Source of the DNA: Theobroma cacao
Taxonomy: Eukaryota > Streptophyta > Magnoliopsida > Malvales > Malvaceae
NCBI RefSeq assembly: GCF_000208745.1
Contig: NC_030855.1
Span: 25,797,549-25,861,548, forward strand
DNA: 64,000 bases
Reading direction: 5' to 3'
The translations under genes were made by a program, and so were the position numbers. The notes below the pieces were generated by a model. The model searched no databases. It was not told the DNA's origin and saw nothing but the letters and a program-made list of their open reading frames with translations. Positions 1 to 12,610 of this stretch are shown in pieces (positions within the stretch are counted from its first letter, which is position 1; every line of letters begins with the position of its first letter).

Positions 1-834
1 ATTGCAAGGCTCAGGATCTTAACATCTGGTTCCAGAGTTTCTGTGCCATCATAAACAACAGAAGAAAATGTCAGGATACAAAGAAAGCCCCAGTTCATTG
101 AAACTTTTCTTTTTTCCCTTTATCAGATTTTAAGGGGATTGCAGGTGGGGATGAAACAAGCAAGAACCATGTTTGTCAGAAATACATAATTCATCTTAAG
201 ATTAACTGGCAGCAATTTAGAATTCAAAGAACATTCACTGACAATACATCTGAAAGAGCCAACATAATCAGCAGAAAACTGCATAGCAAGATACTGAAAT
301 TCAACATTTTTTGCAAACAAATTGAAATCCTTAAGTTTTAAAGAACAGAAATGAAAGACAAGAGAAAGAAAACTCAAACCTCCAACGGACTCGAAATCCA
401 CAGTCCCAAGAAGTTGTTCCTTCCACCTCCTCAAGCTCTCATCATCCTGAATCCTCAGAAAACAGAGAAGATTACACACAAACGATATTTCCAAAGAAAA
501 GAAAGAAAAGTAGATAACCAATGAAAGAAAAAAAAAACTGAAATGTTAAGAAAGAGACAAACCAACCTACCTTATCCTTTTCGAGTTGTTCTTTAAGGGT
601 GAACTGAGGGCCCAACTCAATCTTCCTCTCTTCGTCATCATCTTCATCCTCAGTTGGACAAAGAGAACTCTCGCTTGCTTTCCTAGCGATTGCAGGGTGA
701 TGTTCTACAACGTCACCTTCGTTTGGAGGCGTCTTTGGTTCTGTTTTTGTCTCAGAAGCTTCACTATCATCTCTCCCTTCCTTGTCAAACCCCATGCTTT
801 TGGAACTTGAATCCTCACCAACCGCCAAAGACAT
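1..834 (-). CDS. GDI1: Rho GDP-dissociation inhibitor (RhoGDI1/SCN1-like), 3' part beyond left edge
   Basis: Binds prenylated ROP/Rho GTPases in the cytosol, keeps them GDP-bound and recycles them from membranes; in Arabidopsis the SCN1 member restricts root-hair initiation sites. Three coding exons are visible, read right to left: 834-571, 446-380 and 40-1. The splice joints are in phase and give an acidic N-terminal region with SESSLC and a DEDDDEE stretch, then LGPQFTLKEQLEKDK, DDESLRRWKEQLLG and a join into GETLEPDVKILSLA, which is the conserved start of the immunoglobulin-like GDI domain. The ATG at 834-832 begins MSLAVGED and is the first in-frame ATG; a GTG six bases upstream is not needed. 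Most of the GDI domain lies outside the window. The family identification rests on recalled plant RhoGDI sequences and is strong. Confidence 0.93.
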
Positions 835-3265
835 CAACACCCCATCAACAGTTCTACAGGAACGGAAAAAAGAGAGAGCTAATGCAAGAGAAAGAGGTTA
901 AACTCACTCACCGAACAGAAGGAAAATATAATAACTATCAAGAGTTGCCCAAAACGCAAAAGAACAGAAAAGAGAAGCCAAAAAAGCCCACTGGGAAGAA
1001 TCTCAGAAGAAAACAACAAAAAGATGAGGAAACCCCAATAAAGAAAAATAATAGTAGTATTGCTAAAAGATTATATCGGGTCAAAGAATCCCAGAAAGGT
1101 AAACAGAAACCAAATATCAAGAAAACCCACCAAAGGAATAGGATAACCCTTCAAACAAGAAAAGATACCAAGAAAAGAGAGAGAGAGGATAGCAAGAAAG
1201 AGAGAGATGGGTTTGTTGAGGAAAGTTCAAACAAACACTTGAGGAAACGGTCATGTGGTAATCCGAGATTATGTATCATGAAACAAAAAAAAAAAAAAAG
1301 AGAGAGGTGGCGAGATCGTGAAGGTCACTCCTGCACTAGCTTCCACGAAGACCACGATTCGAGGAGGGGCTTTTCATTTTAGTTTTCTTATTTAACAGAC
1401 ACACTTGCACACAAGAGACAGATAGAGACGAGAGAGAGAGAGAGAGAGAGGAGAGAAAGAGAGGGCGACAGCCTAGCTAGCCTAGGATTGGGTGGATGAT
1501 GGCTGCCTTTTGACCTCTTCTCCTGGGTACAATGATTGGAAAAAAAGGAAAAAGAAATTTGAGTGTTTATATATATAGCTAGCCTATGAATCCTTTGTTG
1601 TTTTACCTCGGTCGTGAGCACCCAGTTTCAGACTTTTTGTTCTTGCAACTCTGAATCAACTTTCGCAGTCTTTCACTGGTCGTTCTGAATTTCATGTACT
1701 TTCAACCCTTGAGATAAGTTTGTCAAAAGTCTTTCTATGACTTAAAAGTTTTAGAATTCCAATTCATGTCTGACATATATTACTATAAAGACAAGAGTTT
1801 TGCACTAAGGCTAATTCACACACTAAAAAGAGACAATTCCCACAGCTTAAAGTCTCGATCTCAAGTTGTTAATGGTGAGGAATGTTGGCATAACCATGGA
1901 AATTTATGATTCGGAAAGTAATCAACTGTGATTGCATTTAATAATTGATGGACTGATGGGATGAATTCATTTTGGGGAAATTTAAGCCTGTGAAAAGGAC
2001 CCATAAGAATGATTAAGCCTGATTCATGGCGGAAATGCTCCTCCATGATGTAATAATTTAATTTATTCTAACTCATAATGCATCAAGCAAAATCAATTAT
2101 GCATTCTTCCAGAAAGACCCAATTCATAATGCATAACAAATAGAATATACTTTATGCTGTTTCTTCCATTCTTCCCATTTCTCACCCTTTCCTTTCCTTT
2201 TCTGTTTGTGCAATGTATTCTCCTTTTAAATGACCTCATTCATTCAACACCTGCACTGGCAAGGAGAAATTCAAGTTTCAACCCATGAATTCAATGATAC
2301 AATCTTCAAATCTGCAGGCTTCAACAAATACCTATTTAAATTTCATTGGATTCTTCGGCTGAGATGGAGGTGGTTGTGCAATCATAAGAGATATTTTTGA
2401 AGAACACAACTAACTTGCTTAAATGTGGTACTGGCATATTTATCCAATGCAACAAGAGATTTTTGAGCTGAACAACTGACTGTCTGACTATATGTTTCCC
2501 TCAGCTGAAATTCTAGCTGGTGGAGACATTAATAACGGTGGTCTACCAGTAGTCCATGTCAAAGTTAAGCATGGTAACCAGGACATAACAGCAATAGCCT
2601 CAATACTCATTCAGTTCTACCTAGGTCTAACAAAAAAACATGGGAAATTAAAGCTTGAATGATAGCAAAATAACATCTTACCCCTCCATCCCGTATTAAG
2701 CTCTAAAAGCAGCCAAGGGCCCAAGGCTAGAACTTTCATAATAGTGCTGGAATCTAAAACAACTCAGATTCAGAGTTTTGATTTAAGCACATTTACAGAT
2801 GCTCAGATGCAAAGGAGAAAGGAATTAACAGTCAGCAATTCAGTAAGTTAGTCAAATAGTAACCCTGCAGAAACCATGAACGAATTTAATTTTCATACCA
2901 TGAATCTTGTGAAGACAACCCTCAAGTGTCTATGGCAGGGGGGAAAATTAAGGGGAGAATTCCGAACTCATTTCAATATTTACAAACAGACAACATATTT
3001 CTGTTTCATTAGCTGCTCAAAATGCTGATGAAAGTTAAACTCATTTCCAAAATTCTGTGACTGAAGAGTATAAATATAAGAAATACAGTGAATTCGGTAA
3101 GAGAAGAGACGCATAGATTCTTAATAACCTTTCAACTTCCATCTCATTCATTAACTTTCACGAAATGAAAAGGTGTTTCTGGATACTGCAATTCAAATGC
3201 AATAATCATTGCCACACAAGCCACATGCAGATCGACGAATTGATGTCCAAACCTGTAAGAAAATT
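835..3265. other. Gap between RhoGDI and the plastid membrane protein gene
   Basis: Contains the RhoGDI leader and promoter (to about 1600) and the 3' flank of the next minus-strand gene. The A-rich open frame at 690-1382 on the plus strand overlaps RhoGDI exon 1 in antisense, is Lys/Glu-rich and shows no domain. Nothing else recognisable. Confidence 0.5.
1566..1577 (-). promoter_or_regulatory. Possible TATA box of the RhoGDI gene
   Basis: On the minus strand a TATATATATAAA stretch lies about 740 bp upstream of the RhoGDI start codon. Just downstream of it on that strand is a pure CT tract (plus-strand GA, about 1429-1460), a common plant core-promoter Y-patch. This would imply a long or spliced leader. 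Position-based inference only. Confidence 0.4.
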
Positions 3266-4365
3266 TCAATTGCTTCCCCATTTTTTCAAAACATTCTCTT
3301 TAGCAGAAACATAACCATGTGTTTCCTTGTTTGACATATTACAAGAATCAGGAGGACCATCTGCATTTCTCTTTCCCAGGATTCTTGATGTTACATAAGT
3401 TAAACCATTTCTTGTTCCTCGCAAAGCATAAAGCAGCGGATTGAAGACGACAGCCAGCATCAGTTCGCCCTTTGCAATTATAAGATACTGCAAATGCAAC
3501 AAAGAACAATGTTACATGCCCGCCCAAAACTGAATGGAGTGGCAGGGACAGGGACAAGGTCTATCTATATATCATAATATGTAAAACCATTTCAAAATGG
3601 CAAAAATAAACATCATACCATGACAATAATACCCAAAACGGCTAGACTTGTTTGTTGAGCTTCTTGCCAAAAATGGTCATCATTGGACCAACCAAACCTT
3701 CCACCCCATCCAAACCAACCTCCACCGCCAGCATCATCCCCACCACCTGCTTCCTCTCTTCTTTTAATTTCTTTGTTCCACTTCTCAAATTCACTCTTCT
3801 TTCCCCCAAGTGCACTTTCTAATGCTTTCCTAGCTTGTTCCTGCAGCCATACGCAAGGCAAAGATAAGCCTAATCAGGAAAATGCACATTAAACATGAAA
3901 AACAACCATACTTCTATCCAGCAATTACATACACAACCAAACAACAAATAGACTAAATGTACAAATTCATTGACTGCTACTAGTTGATAATTGTCACAAT
4001 CAGGCATTGTGATTATTCATTCTCCTAGTCAAACTATCAGCTACAAAATGATAGACAACCAAGTTCCAACCTGCCTAACCAAAATCGTCGTTCATTTCTT
4101 TGCTGATGCAGCCAAAGCATGAACTAATTCAAAATAAAAACAGGAGAAAGGTTGGTAAATGTGCAGAATTCCGGTGGTTTACCTCTCTGCGATTATCCGA
4201 GAAAAGGCAAGAAAATCTGCCGTTGCATTTGAGATTCTGCAGGAGGGAGCTCCAGTTTCGGGCAACGTTTTGACTGCGCGCCGCGTTGAGAGAGCGGAAG
4301 CCAGGTGATTCGGGTCGGGTCGAATACGATGAGCCGAGAGGGTTTAGGTTTAGAACTTGCGCCAT
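3266..4365 (-). CDS. Predicted plastid-targeted membrane protein, function unknown
   Basis: Three exons, 4365-4183, 3840-3619 and 3487-3266, all joined in phase 0, encode 208 residues. The first 60 or so residues are Ser/Arg/Asn-rich with almost no acidic residues, like a chloroplast transit peptide (inference). Next comes a charged helical part (EQARKALESALGGKKSEFEKW) and a Gly/Trp-rich stretch with repeated GWFGW/GRFGW units. One strongly hydrophobic segment, SLAVLGIIVMYLIIAKGELM, spans the exon 2-3 junction, followed by VVFNPLLYALRGTRNG. The protein resembles conserved, uncharacterised plant plastid proteins whose name I cannot recall, so no function is assigned. The intron joint falling inside the hydrophobic helix and the absence of frame breaks argue for a real gene. 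Confidence 0.82.
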
Positions 4366-7149
4366 TGTTTTTGCATCTCCCGCCGATTACGAAACGCCCC
4401 CGCCCTTCTATATCCGTCTCTTTTCTATGCCAAAAGCCCAAGCCCAAGCCCAACTGTACTGATCTTGAATCTGTGCAATTGCTAACACCTATCTCGAATT
4501 TTCTTCCTTCGGGGTTTCCCTATTTGAAAATTGGACGGATGGCCGACACTTCCTCCACTTAAAAATAAATAAATAATTAGTAATATTTGATTTGTGAAAT
4601 TTTTTTATAGGAAAATTAGATAGAAAACATTTATACTATTACTAGCCAAAAATCTATTTTTAATTATATAAATAAAAGGATCTTATATTTATTTTTTTTA
4701 TTTTTTATTAGTATAAAAGAGTAAAAGGCAATGGAGAATGGAGGAAAGCATTTGGTGGCACACCATGGATTTCAATTTTTTTATTAGTATATAATTATAT
4801 ATATGTGATAATTAATTTATTTTATTTATAAATGTTTTCCACCAAACCTCGACTCTTGATGCAATGATTTCATCTTCCACTTAAAATATTTATTTTTTTA
4901 ATGAAAGGATTACGTGGTCGAATCAGTTGGGGTGTAAGAGGATTATAGGATAAGATAATTCCACAATGTATTCCACATATATTTAGATATTTTGTCATAA
5001 CAAATATAATACTCTTTCCGCCTGAGTCTCTTTTGTTTATTTTTTTTCCCAAAATAAATGTTTGTTTCCGTATTTAATATTTTTTATATTAGAAATTTAT
5101 TTTTATAATTTGTTAATTCTTTCGTATTAAAAAGTATTAAGTGTCTATATAATAAAAAAATTTTAATATAAAACACCTCAAAAAAAATTGTCTTGATTTC
5201 GTAAAAATTAAAGAGACAAGCAATCAATACTCTTTTCCTTCTTAAATTCTTTTCTCTTTTAATTTACATGAAAATTGTTAAATTCATAATAAAAATATTA
5301 AATATCTAAAAATATTTTGTTTTTAAAACGTCTCAAAATGAAATGTTTCACCAAATAAATGAGGGGGAAAAGTATGAGATTACTTAATAATGGTGACAAT
5401 GCGGGCATTGTTACCGGTGTCATTCCTCGTCACTCCCCACCTTTTGATTGCAACTAATATATACATATCCCTATCCTCTGTTTGCTTTAATCGTTCTCAG
5501 CAAAGTAGGCCTGTTCCCGCATTGAAAATTTACGCCCTCAATTGGAATAAGTATATTCCCATCCTGGGATAATTCTTGGTCGGCAGGGGAACCGGTTCCA
5601 GAATAGGAATCAGTACCGTGTTTGGCTTCTTTCTTCTCTCTTCCCTCCCCACCTACCTGCACTTGCACCCCCATGCTTTTTCTTCTTTTTGGTTGAATCA
5701 TTCTTCTCTTGTTTGCATGTTGTAGCCTTTTTCATGCCATTGCGTTCGGGAGAAACATCTTTCTATGAATAGAAATTTATGTCACTTAATTATCATATTA
5801 AAAAGAAAAAGAATTTTGATTTTTGTAGATTTGATTTCATGAAATTTATTACGAACAATTGACATGACTTCACCACGGCTATAAATTTTTAATTCATAAT
5901 AAATGCATAAAAAATTGATTTAAATAATTTAATTTGATGATAGTAACTTTTATTTATTTTTAATAATTTAATAAAATTAAATTTAATTCATTAACTCAAA
6001 GAAGAAAATCTCAAAAAGGTCACCAACCCTTCTTGAAATCCATCAATGTGGGTTACCTATCTTGTTTATGCAAGAAATTAACTCCGCACCTAATATTAAG
6101 ACAAATACAAATGTAAATCTTTTTATTTTTTGACTATTAAAAATCGAGTTATTTAATGATTGAGTCATACTAGAATCTACAATTAATGAATTAGATATGT
6201 ACTATTAACAATGATTATGAACGTATTAAAAGTAATAAATAAATAATATTAAGGAAGAGATTAATAATTTATTTATAAGCCTCAATTTTGATTTTATTAT
6301 TGTTTTTGTGTAGAATTACTTTTCGCCGAGAAAAAATGTGATTTGTACTTAACGCAGGATAAAGGATAAACCGAAGAATTCTCAGCCCTTAGATCAACCG
6401 ATTTTTGTCTTCCCAGCTCCCCAACTACATTCCACAGTTGTTGACCCACCCCCACTACACTAACCCTTATCCGACGGTACAGGTCAAAAGACAGGAAATC
6501 GGAGGAACTCCTCATCTACTTTATTGACCAATATGCCCCGTAACTTCTTTTCTGATGTAACCCACCTGGGAAAGAAAAGGTAGGCACTGGACTTCAGGGT
6601 AATATGGTAATTTGGCCGGAAAATCCCAGTTCTGTTCTGTCCCGAAGGACAAGACAGTTCCATCTGAGTTCAACTTTATTTTTTTTAAAGGATTTTTCAT
6701 CTTTATCCATTTGTCCAAATCTTTTTTCCTTTAATTTAAAAAATGGATACACCTGTTACGTCAGCGGAAGTTACAGGTTTGCCCTTGATTCACCTTGGCA
6801 TTATTCGTTTGAACCGAGAATAAACAAAGGTCAGCCTTGTCATTCCATGGTATTCAAAGCGAGGGAAAGAGGAAAAGGATGGGAGCAATTTGCGGAAGTA
6901 CATTTATACCCCAACCAGAATCCTCTCTAGAGGATACGATCAGGGCACAAGCGTCTTTTCAAAATGAATTTAAACATAGGGACCTTTTCGTCAGTTAATG
7001 AATATAAAGAGAGAGCCGTAGAGAGAGAAAGAGAGAGAAGGGAGGGAGAGAGAGAGAGACAGAGCAGAGAGGGGGAGAGAGAGAGAGAGAGAGAGGAACG
7101 TTTCCTTGTGTGTCCGTTTTTTTAGTTAGTATTATATGAAGGAGGAAGC
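4366..7149. other. AT-rich intergenic region
   Basis: Holds the promoter side of the minus-strand plastid protein gene and the promoter/leader of the SWIB gene. The middle (about 4560-6300) is very AT-rich with no convincing gene; the open frames here are short and lack splice-consistent neighbours. Confidence 0.5.
7003..7098 (+). repeat. GA-rich microsatellite in the SWIB gene leader
   Basis: Imperfect GAGA tract of nearly 100 bases ending about 50 bp before the SWIB start codon. In plants GAGA tracts in 5' leaders are bound by BPC/BBR factors (family knowledge), so it may be regulatory as well as a hypervariable microsatellite. Confidence 0.85.
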
Positions 7150-9831
7150 ATGGTGTCTGACCAAGAAATAGCAAGAGGGTTGGAGGCTCTGCTCCGGCAG
7201 TCCGACCCGAACGCCACCACCACGTTAAACGGTGTCGTTCAGCAGCTGGAAGCGAAGCTAGGGCTCGACCTCTCCCATAAAGCTGGCTTCATCAGGGACC
7301 AGATCAACCTCCTCCACCCTCGCCAACCCCAGGCTCAACCCCCTCCAAAGGACCATTTTACCCTCCAACATCATCCACAATTCCATTCGCATCAACACCA
7401 ACAATTTCCTCTCCATTTTGCCCTCCAACATCACTCACAATTCCCTTCCCACGACCTCAACTTCCGCCAGCACGCTCCGCAGCCTCAGCCGCAGCGGCAG
7501 GCTCCGCTTACGGCTCTACCACCGCCGCAGGTTCAGCCCCAATTGCAGCAGCAACAGCAACAGCTGCAGCTGCAGCCGCAGCCGGCTGTCACGAAAGCCG
7601 AAGTCTTTCCCCAAAATGCAGCCGCCATTGCCACCTCAGAAGTGCCTAAAGAAAGGTTTGCCATCTTTTTTTCTTCTTCCTATTTTTGCAGGAATTTCTT
7701 GGTTTAGACCTTTTTCCTTTTTGGATTTGGGGGGGTGGGGGGGTGATATGCAAGAAATGAGGTTCATTTTTAGGGTTTTGTAAATATGATTTTGAGGGTT
7801 AGACCATTTATCCTTTTGTTGCAAAGGGTTAGGCCTTCTTTTACACGTTTTGTGCAACTGAAGTTGGGGTTTTCCTGCCTAAGTGTTTGGAGATGTGAAG
7901 TTAGGGTTTTTAGTGTAATTTTTTTTCCTCTTACGAACTTAGGGCTGCTTTTCTTCGTTTTGACAAAATTTACGATTTCTGGTTTGGTTGAAGCTGTAAA
8001 TGGCATGGGTTAGTAGCTAATCCACTAATAAATTTGTTCTCAAATTAAAAAAATAATCCTATCATTAATATTTTATTTTGAAAATTCTTTCTTCTGAGAA
8101 GGTTCATAATTATGTTGCTGCTTTTGAACTTGGTCTTTTTTTGGCTACGGAAAAATTTTTGGTAAGGGCAGTTTATAATGATAATAAGTTGTTCAACTCT
8201 GACATCCTTTGAGAAAAGTTTTAATTTTTGCTCTTCATTGTGTGTAAAACTATGAAAGTCATGGATATGTTTCAAGTTTTTACCAATTCTATTACTAGTT
8301 CACAGTGCTGAGTGAGTGCATGTTAGGAAACGAAGCTTCAAAACAATTTAATTGCCGGCTTTTTTCCTCTTAATTTTTTAGCAGAGTCATCATTTTGAAT
8401 TTAAATTCTTATGGATTTTAGCTTAGCTGAGCTAATTTGAATATCAGGTCACTTGTTGGCTATGTTCTTTGGCGCTGATAAGTTAGTGGGTTAGTGTATT
8501 AGCGTGCAGTACCTATGCAGACATATCTTGCTTTTATTAGCTTTATAGTCAGCTTTACTAATATTCTATGCAACAAGATGAGAATTTGACTATCGGTCTC
8601 AAATGTTTTATCATGTTGTAGAATGGGGATTATAAGCTTCATTCGATGACTGAAGTATTTGTCTGTTTATAATGTTATTGCAGTGCTCCAGTTGGAGCCA
8701 AAAGAAGAGGTGGGCCAGGGGGACTGAACAAAGTTTGTAGTGTTTCACCAGCACTTCAAGCCATAGTTGGTGAGCCAGCTTTACCAAGGACTGAGGTTGG
8801 TTTCCCCAGATTAACCAAGATTGCAGTAATTTTTTTTAGTCAGCAGCGTTCTAAAGTAAGTTTTCATTTCTGGGTATTGCTATTCTAAAATATATGCTCT
8901 GTTTGATTTAGATTGTCAAGCAGCTGTGGGCATATATAAGGAAGAATAGCCTCCAAGATCCAAGCAACAAGAGAAAGATAATTTGTGATGAGGCCTTGCG
9001 CTTGGTGTTTGAGACAGACTGCACTGACATGTTCAAGATGAACAAACTGCTAGCAAAACATATTACCCCACTTGAGCCTTCAAGTATTTTTTAATGCAAT
9101 ATGTGCTATATATGTTTGTTCTGTGATGACTTGGATTTGATGCTTTCTTCGTTTCAATTGGTTAATAATCTTGCTAATCGTTGCAGAGGAGTCAAGTCAA
9201 GCTAAACGAGTGAAAGTAGATGTTGAGTCCACAACTGAAAGTGTTGAACCAGGTCCCAATCCTGTAATAATATCTGAAGCACTTGCCAAGTTTTTGGGTG
9301 CTGGAGGAAGGGAGATGCTAGCAACGGAGGCCCAAAGAAGGGTTTGGGAGTACATAGAGGTTAATCGTTTGGAGGTGGGTGGGTGGTCCACAAGTTTGTG
9401 CAACTGTTTCCATTAAACTTTAGGTTTACTCTAGCAGCTTAAATAGTTAGTCTTTGCTCTCAGGTTTTTGTACTATTATTGTGATTGACATGTTTTCTTC
9501 TTATGTTTCGACCACCCTCTTTCCCACAGATAGAGGTTGTTTAGCTCAGATTTTGGGAGTTTCTACTGCTTTTCAGAATTATTTGTGGTTTTATTATATT
9601 ATCTTGTTTTATTTTATTGTGGCTATACTGGTAGACCATCAATAATTCAAATGTAGTGGAAGAAATACATGGTATTAATCTTCTAGGAGCTTTCTATTGT
9701 TTCAGGATCCATTAAATTCAACGGTGGTACTGTGTGATGCTAAGCTTCGTGAGCTACTTGGATGTGAAAGCATATCTGTGAGGGGGATAGATGACACACT
9801 ACTACGTCATCATTTATTTAAGCACTCCTGA
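7150..9831 (+). CDS. DEK C-terminal domain plus two SWIB/MDM2 domains (UAF30/Spp27-like)
   Basis: Probable nuclear chromatin or Pol I transcription-associated protein related to yeast upstream activation factor subunit UAF30 and Arabidopsis SWIB/MDM2-domain proteins. Five exons: 7150-7655, 8684-8795, 8912-9083, 9187-9374 and 9706-9831; all phases close and give 367 aa. Residues 1-58 (MVSDQEIARGLEALLRQ...) form a DEK_C fold. Residues about 65-160 are His/Gln/Pro-rich low complexity including a CAG/CAA-coded Gln run near 7535-7580. The first SWIB domain (about 185-260) contains LPRTEIVKQLWAYIRKNSLQ, and the second (about 288-365) contains ATEAQRRVWEYIEVNRL and ends with DTLLRHHLFKHS. The two SWIB copies are spaced by a basic KRVKVD stretch that could be a nuclear localisation signal. 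The start is the first ATG after the GA-rich leader. Confidence 0.93.
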
Positions 9832-10914
9832 GATCTTGTAGTGTTGACTGGTCAGTATAAATGCTTCAATGAGTTTCTTTTTATATCTGAACATGTTTGC
9901 ATGAATGCATCTAAATTGACCCCAAGATCTTAGGATTCTTTCTTCTCCACCTTACTACTTGTCCTTATCATTTGCTTGTCTTTTGTTATGACATCTGGTT
10001 TCACTTTCCTGGTGTTTTTCTTTCCTCACCAGAATAGCAATAGAACACTTTATTCATGTTGCCTTATTATTTTAGTTATCTTGATTAGATGAACACAGTT
10101 ATCAGGTAGGCAAAGTTTGTTGGTTACCATTTGAGTGAGTAAGAGTCAGTCATGAGGTTTTTAGTTAATTTGACATTTCTCATTTGTGAGTTTCTGTAGA
10201 CTTGTCTGATACTCTGATGTTCTGATTTAAATATGGGATTTGTGAGTTTGTTTGTTTCTGGAACTCCTTTTATTAAATTGTTTTTGTGCAAGCCTTTATG
10301 CCATCTCTCTCTCGTTTCTATTGATCTCTCCTTATATGTTAATTTGGACTTTCACATCAGTCAATAGGTTCTTATGTAAGGTCTTCTCTATGTTTTTAAT
10401 AAGAATGGCTCTATCTTGTTTCTTGCAGGGGCATGGGACCTTGGTCATCTGCTTATCTCTGATGGTAGAACAGATAGTGAAGACCTTTCTCTTTTCTACT
10501 TGTTCTTTTATGTTTTTTGTGCATTGACTTCTTTAGATGAGAAGCTCTACACTAGTTGCTTGTTTATGGTCAGAATGAAAATGTAGAATGGGCCCAATGG
10601 CAAGGATATTTTGTAGTTATGCCATTTGCCCGGATCTAGGTGTACTTGTTTATTTTGTTGTAGACCTGTCTTTCCAATGCTAACCTCAAACTGAACTGAA
10701 GGAAGTTGTAATGGAAATATAAGTTGTTTTAACTTCTCAAGTTTATGCATCTTAGTTACATGGTTTGGAATGTTGGCTCTAACTTTTACAGGTAGAAGAG
10801 ATTTTATAATGCAATTCAATTACAAAATTCTTGCCCATAAAAGCACGTCAGAGAACAATTGAATGATAGCCAAAGAAGAATAAGAAGCATCCTCGGGACC
10901 CTTGTATTGGGGAT
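9832..10914. other. Convergent 3' flanks of the SWIB and NTF2-like genes
   Basis: About 1.1 kb between two stop codons on opposite strands. It should contain both 3' UTRs. Short open frames only; no RNA gene or repeat recognised. Confidence 0.5.
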
Positions 10915-12155
10915 CTAATACAGCTTTGAGAAAAGCAGAATAGCAGATATAAACAATAGACCTAGTAACGCACAGAGGGCTTTCTTTTTCCAGGCTTTGG
11001 ATGATACGCCAAAGCTTATCTTGTCCACCATGGTCGTCAGATATACCATTGTTTTCTGCAGAAAAATGATTGGTCGATTCTAAGTTTAAAAAATGTCTAC
11101 TCAGCTAACATTTAACATCCTGAAAATATTGAAGAAAACTTGAAAGATCACTTACTACCCTGAAAGGCTCCATATGAAGGAGTGGTTCCATGAACATTTC
11201 CACATTCCTGAAATATTTGGCCAGCTGTTAGCATTGCAAAAGGACAAAAGGAAAATGTGAAAGGTGAACGCTTAGCACTCGTCGAGTGCGTATTTGGCCT
11301 TAGCTTGTGGTGATGCATTACCTTATCACCACTCTTCCATGGTAGATTTGGCAAGTGTAGAAGCTGAAACCCTTTCCCAAAGGCATATGAGCTTTATTCC
11401 ACTCTGCAGATAAGGCAGATGAGAATTTTTTGACTCAAAAACTCTGCTAGGAATCTTAAGTTAAGACCATATTATATTGGAATGTTGTAAGGCAGGGCAA
11501 ACCTAATCTCCAATGGATACCAACAACCATCCCATCATGCAATGTTGGTTGCACCACAAACTCGATGTGATCTCCCAAAAACTTGATCAAAGATGCAAAA
11601 AATTCAAGCACTTGCTGCCAACAGGAAAGACTACCTATGTTAAGATTTCGATGGTATGTTTAACATGTATAAAAGCTTCCAGGAAATCAAGTCTTGAACT
11701 ACCTACGATTGCTTTAAAGAAAGTTTAAGCTGCATGCATGTACGTACCTTTTTTCCTTGCAAAGGTTGGAAAGATGAGAAGAAATTGCAGATGCATCGGC
11801 ATTCATCGTCAATGATATCAGATAACTCGCGTACGTTTTGGTTCTTGATCGCCGAGTAAAGCTTGAGAACTGTCTCCAGGGCTCCCGAATCTTCCTCTCC
11901 TCCTGGATCTGAACTCTTTGTCTTGGCATCTAGTGGCACTACAGACAGGCCTCTCCGTCGTGTAGGATAACTCGCCGGAATTAGGGATTGCTTTACATGT
12001 CGGGACTGAAACTTGCCAGAAACAAAAGTTATTCCACGAAGATTCTGATGACGGGAAGGTTGATGGTGAGTTCTTTCTTGGGAAATGAGTAGAACTGGGT
12101 TTGAGGTTGCTGCCTGGTGGTTGTATACAGGAGCAGGAAAAGAGACTGAACCCAT
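10915..12155 (-). CDS. NTF2-like fold, predicted plastid-targeted, C-terminal membrane anchor
   Basis: Five exons, 12155-11748, 11614-11503, 11403-11322, 11207-11159 and 11055-10915, join in phase to 263 aa. The first 75 or so residues are basic and Ser/Thr-rich like a transit peptide. Next comes the NTF2/SnoaL-like domain: LETVLKLYSAIKNQNVRELSDIID, then KKQVLEFFASLIKFLG, VQPTLHDGMVVGIHWRLEW, KGFSFYTCQIYHGRVVIRN and VEMFMEPLLHMEPFR. The last exon ends with a hydrophobic segment (ALCALLGLLFISAILLF) just before KLY and the stop, suggesting a tail anchor. The NTF2-like fold is widely reused and the ligand or partner here is unknown. The start chosen is MGSVSFPAP; an in-frame codon further upstream extends the frame but adds sequence not typical of a transit peptide. 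The gene is divergent from EMC3, with 455 bp between start codons. Confidence 0.88.
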
Positions 12156-12610
12156 CTTGGAGGTTTGATCGATGACTACAAGATCGAAGCTCAAGCAGGA
12201 AAAGAAGGTTTTATTATATAAAAGGGCTGACAAAAGGAGAGCAAGCTCTGCCTAAGAAAAGAATGAAACGACTGCATTTGCAAGTTAAGGATCTTCTTTG
12301 CAAGTTGCTGAACTCATGCAACAGGCTGAAAAACTTCAACTACACATGTATTCCTGTAAATTTCTTTAAAGAGGAAGGTTTGGGTAAAGAGATCAAATGT
12401 TGCGGGGCGAATTGTGTATTTTCCAAAAGTTTGGACAAAATTGTAAATATATTATTCTTTGCCGGTAAAATAGAATAACTAAAAAATTAAGAGGGCGATT
12501 CAACGAAAAGAACATACAAGCGATACGACAGTCGTGAAACGAGAGAGAAAACAGAAGCCCAAAAGCATTGTTTTCCTTCGGAGGAGCAAAGATCAGAGTA
12601 GAATCCAGCG
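12156..12610. promoter_or_regulatory. Shared divergent promoter between NTF2-like gene and EMC3
   Basis: Only 455 bp separate the two opposed start codons, so both leaders and promoters must lie here. No clear TATA box was found for either gene, as is usual for broadly expressed plant genes. Inferred from layout. Confidence 0.6.

Noticed and set aside
690..1382. 230-codon plus-strand frame opposite RhoGDI exon 1 and leader
   Set aside because: Very rich in Lys, Arg and Glu from A-rich DNA, no domain, antisense to a confirmed gene.
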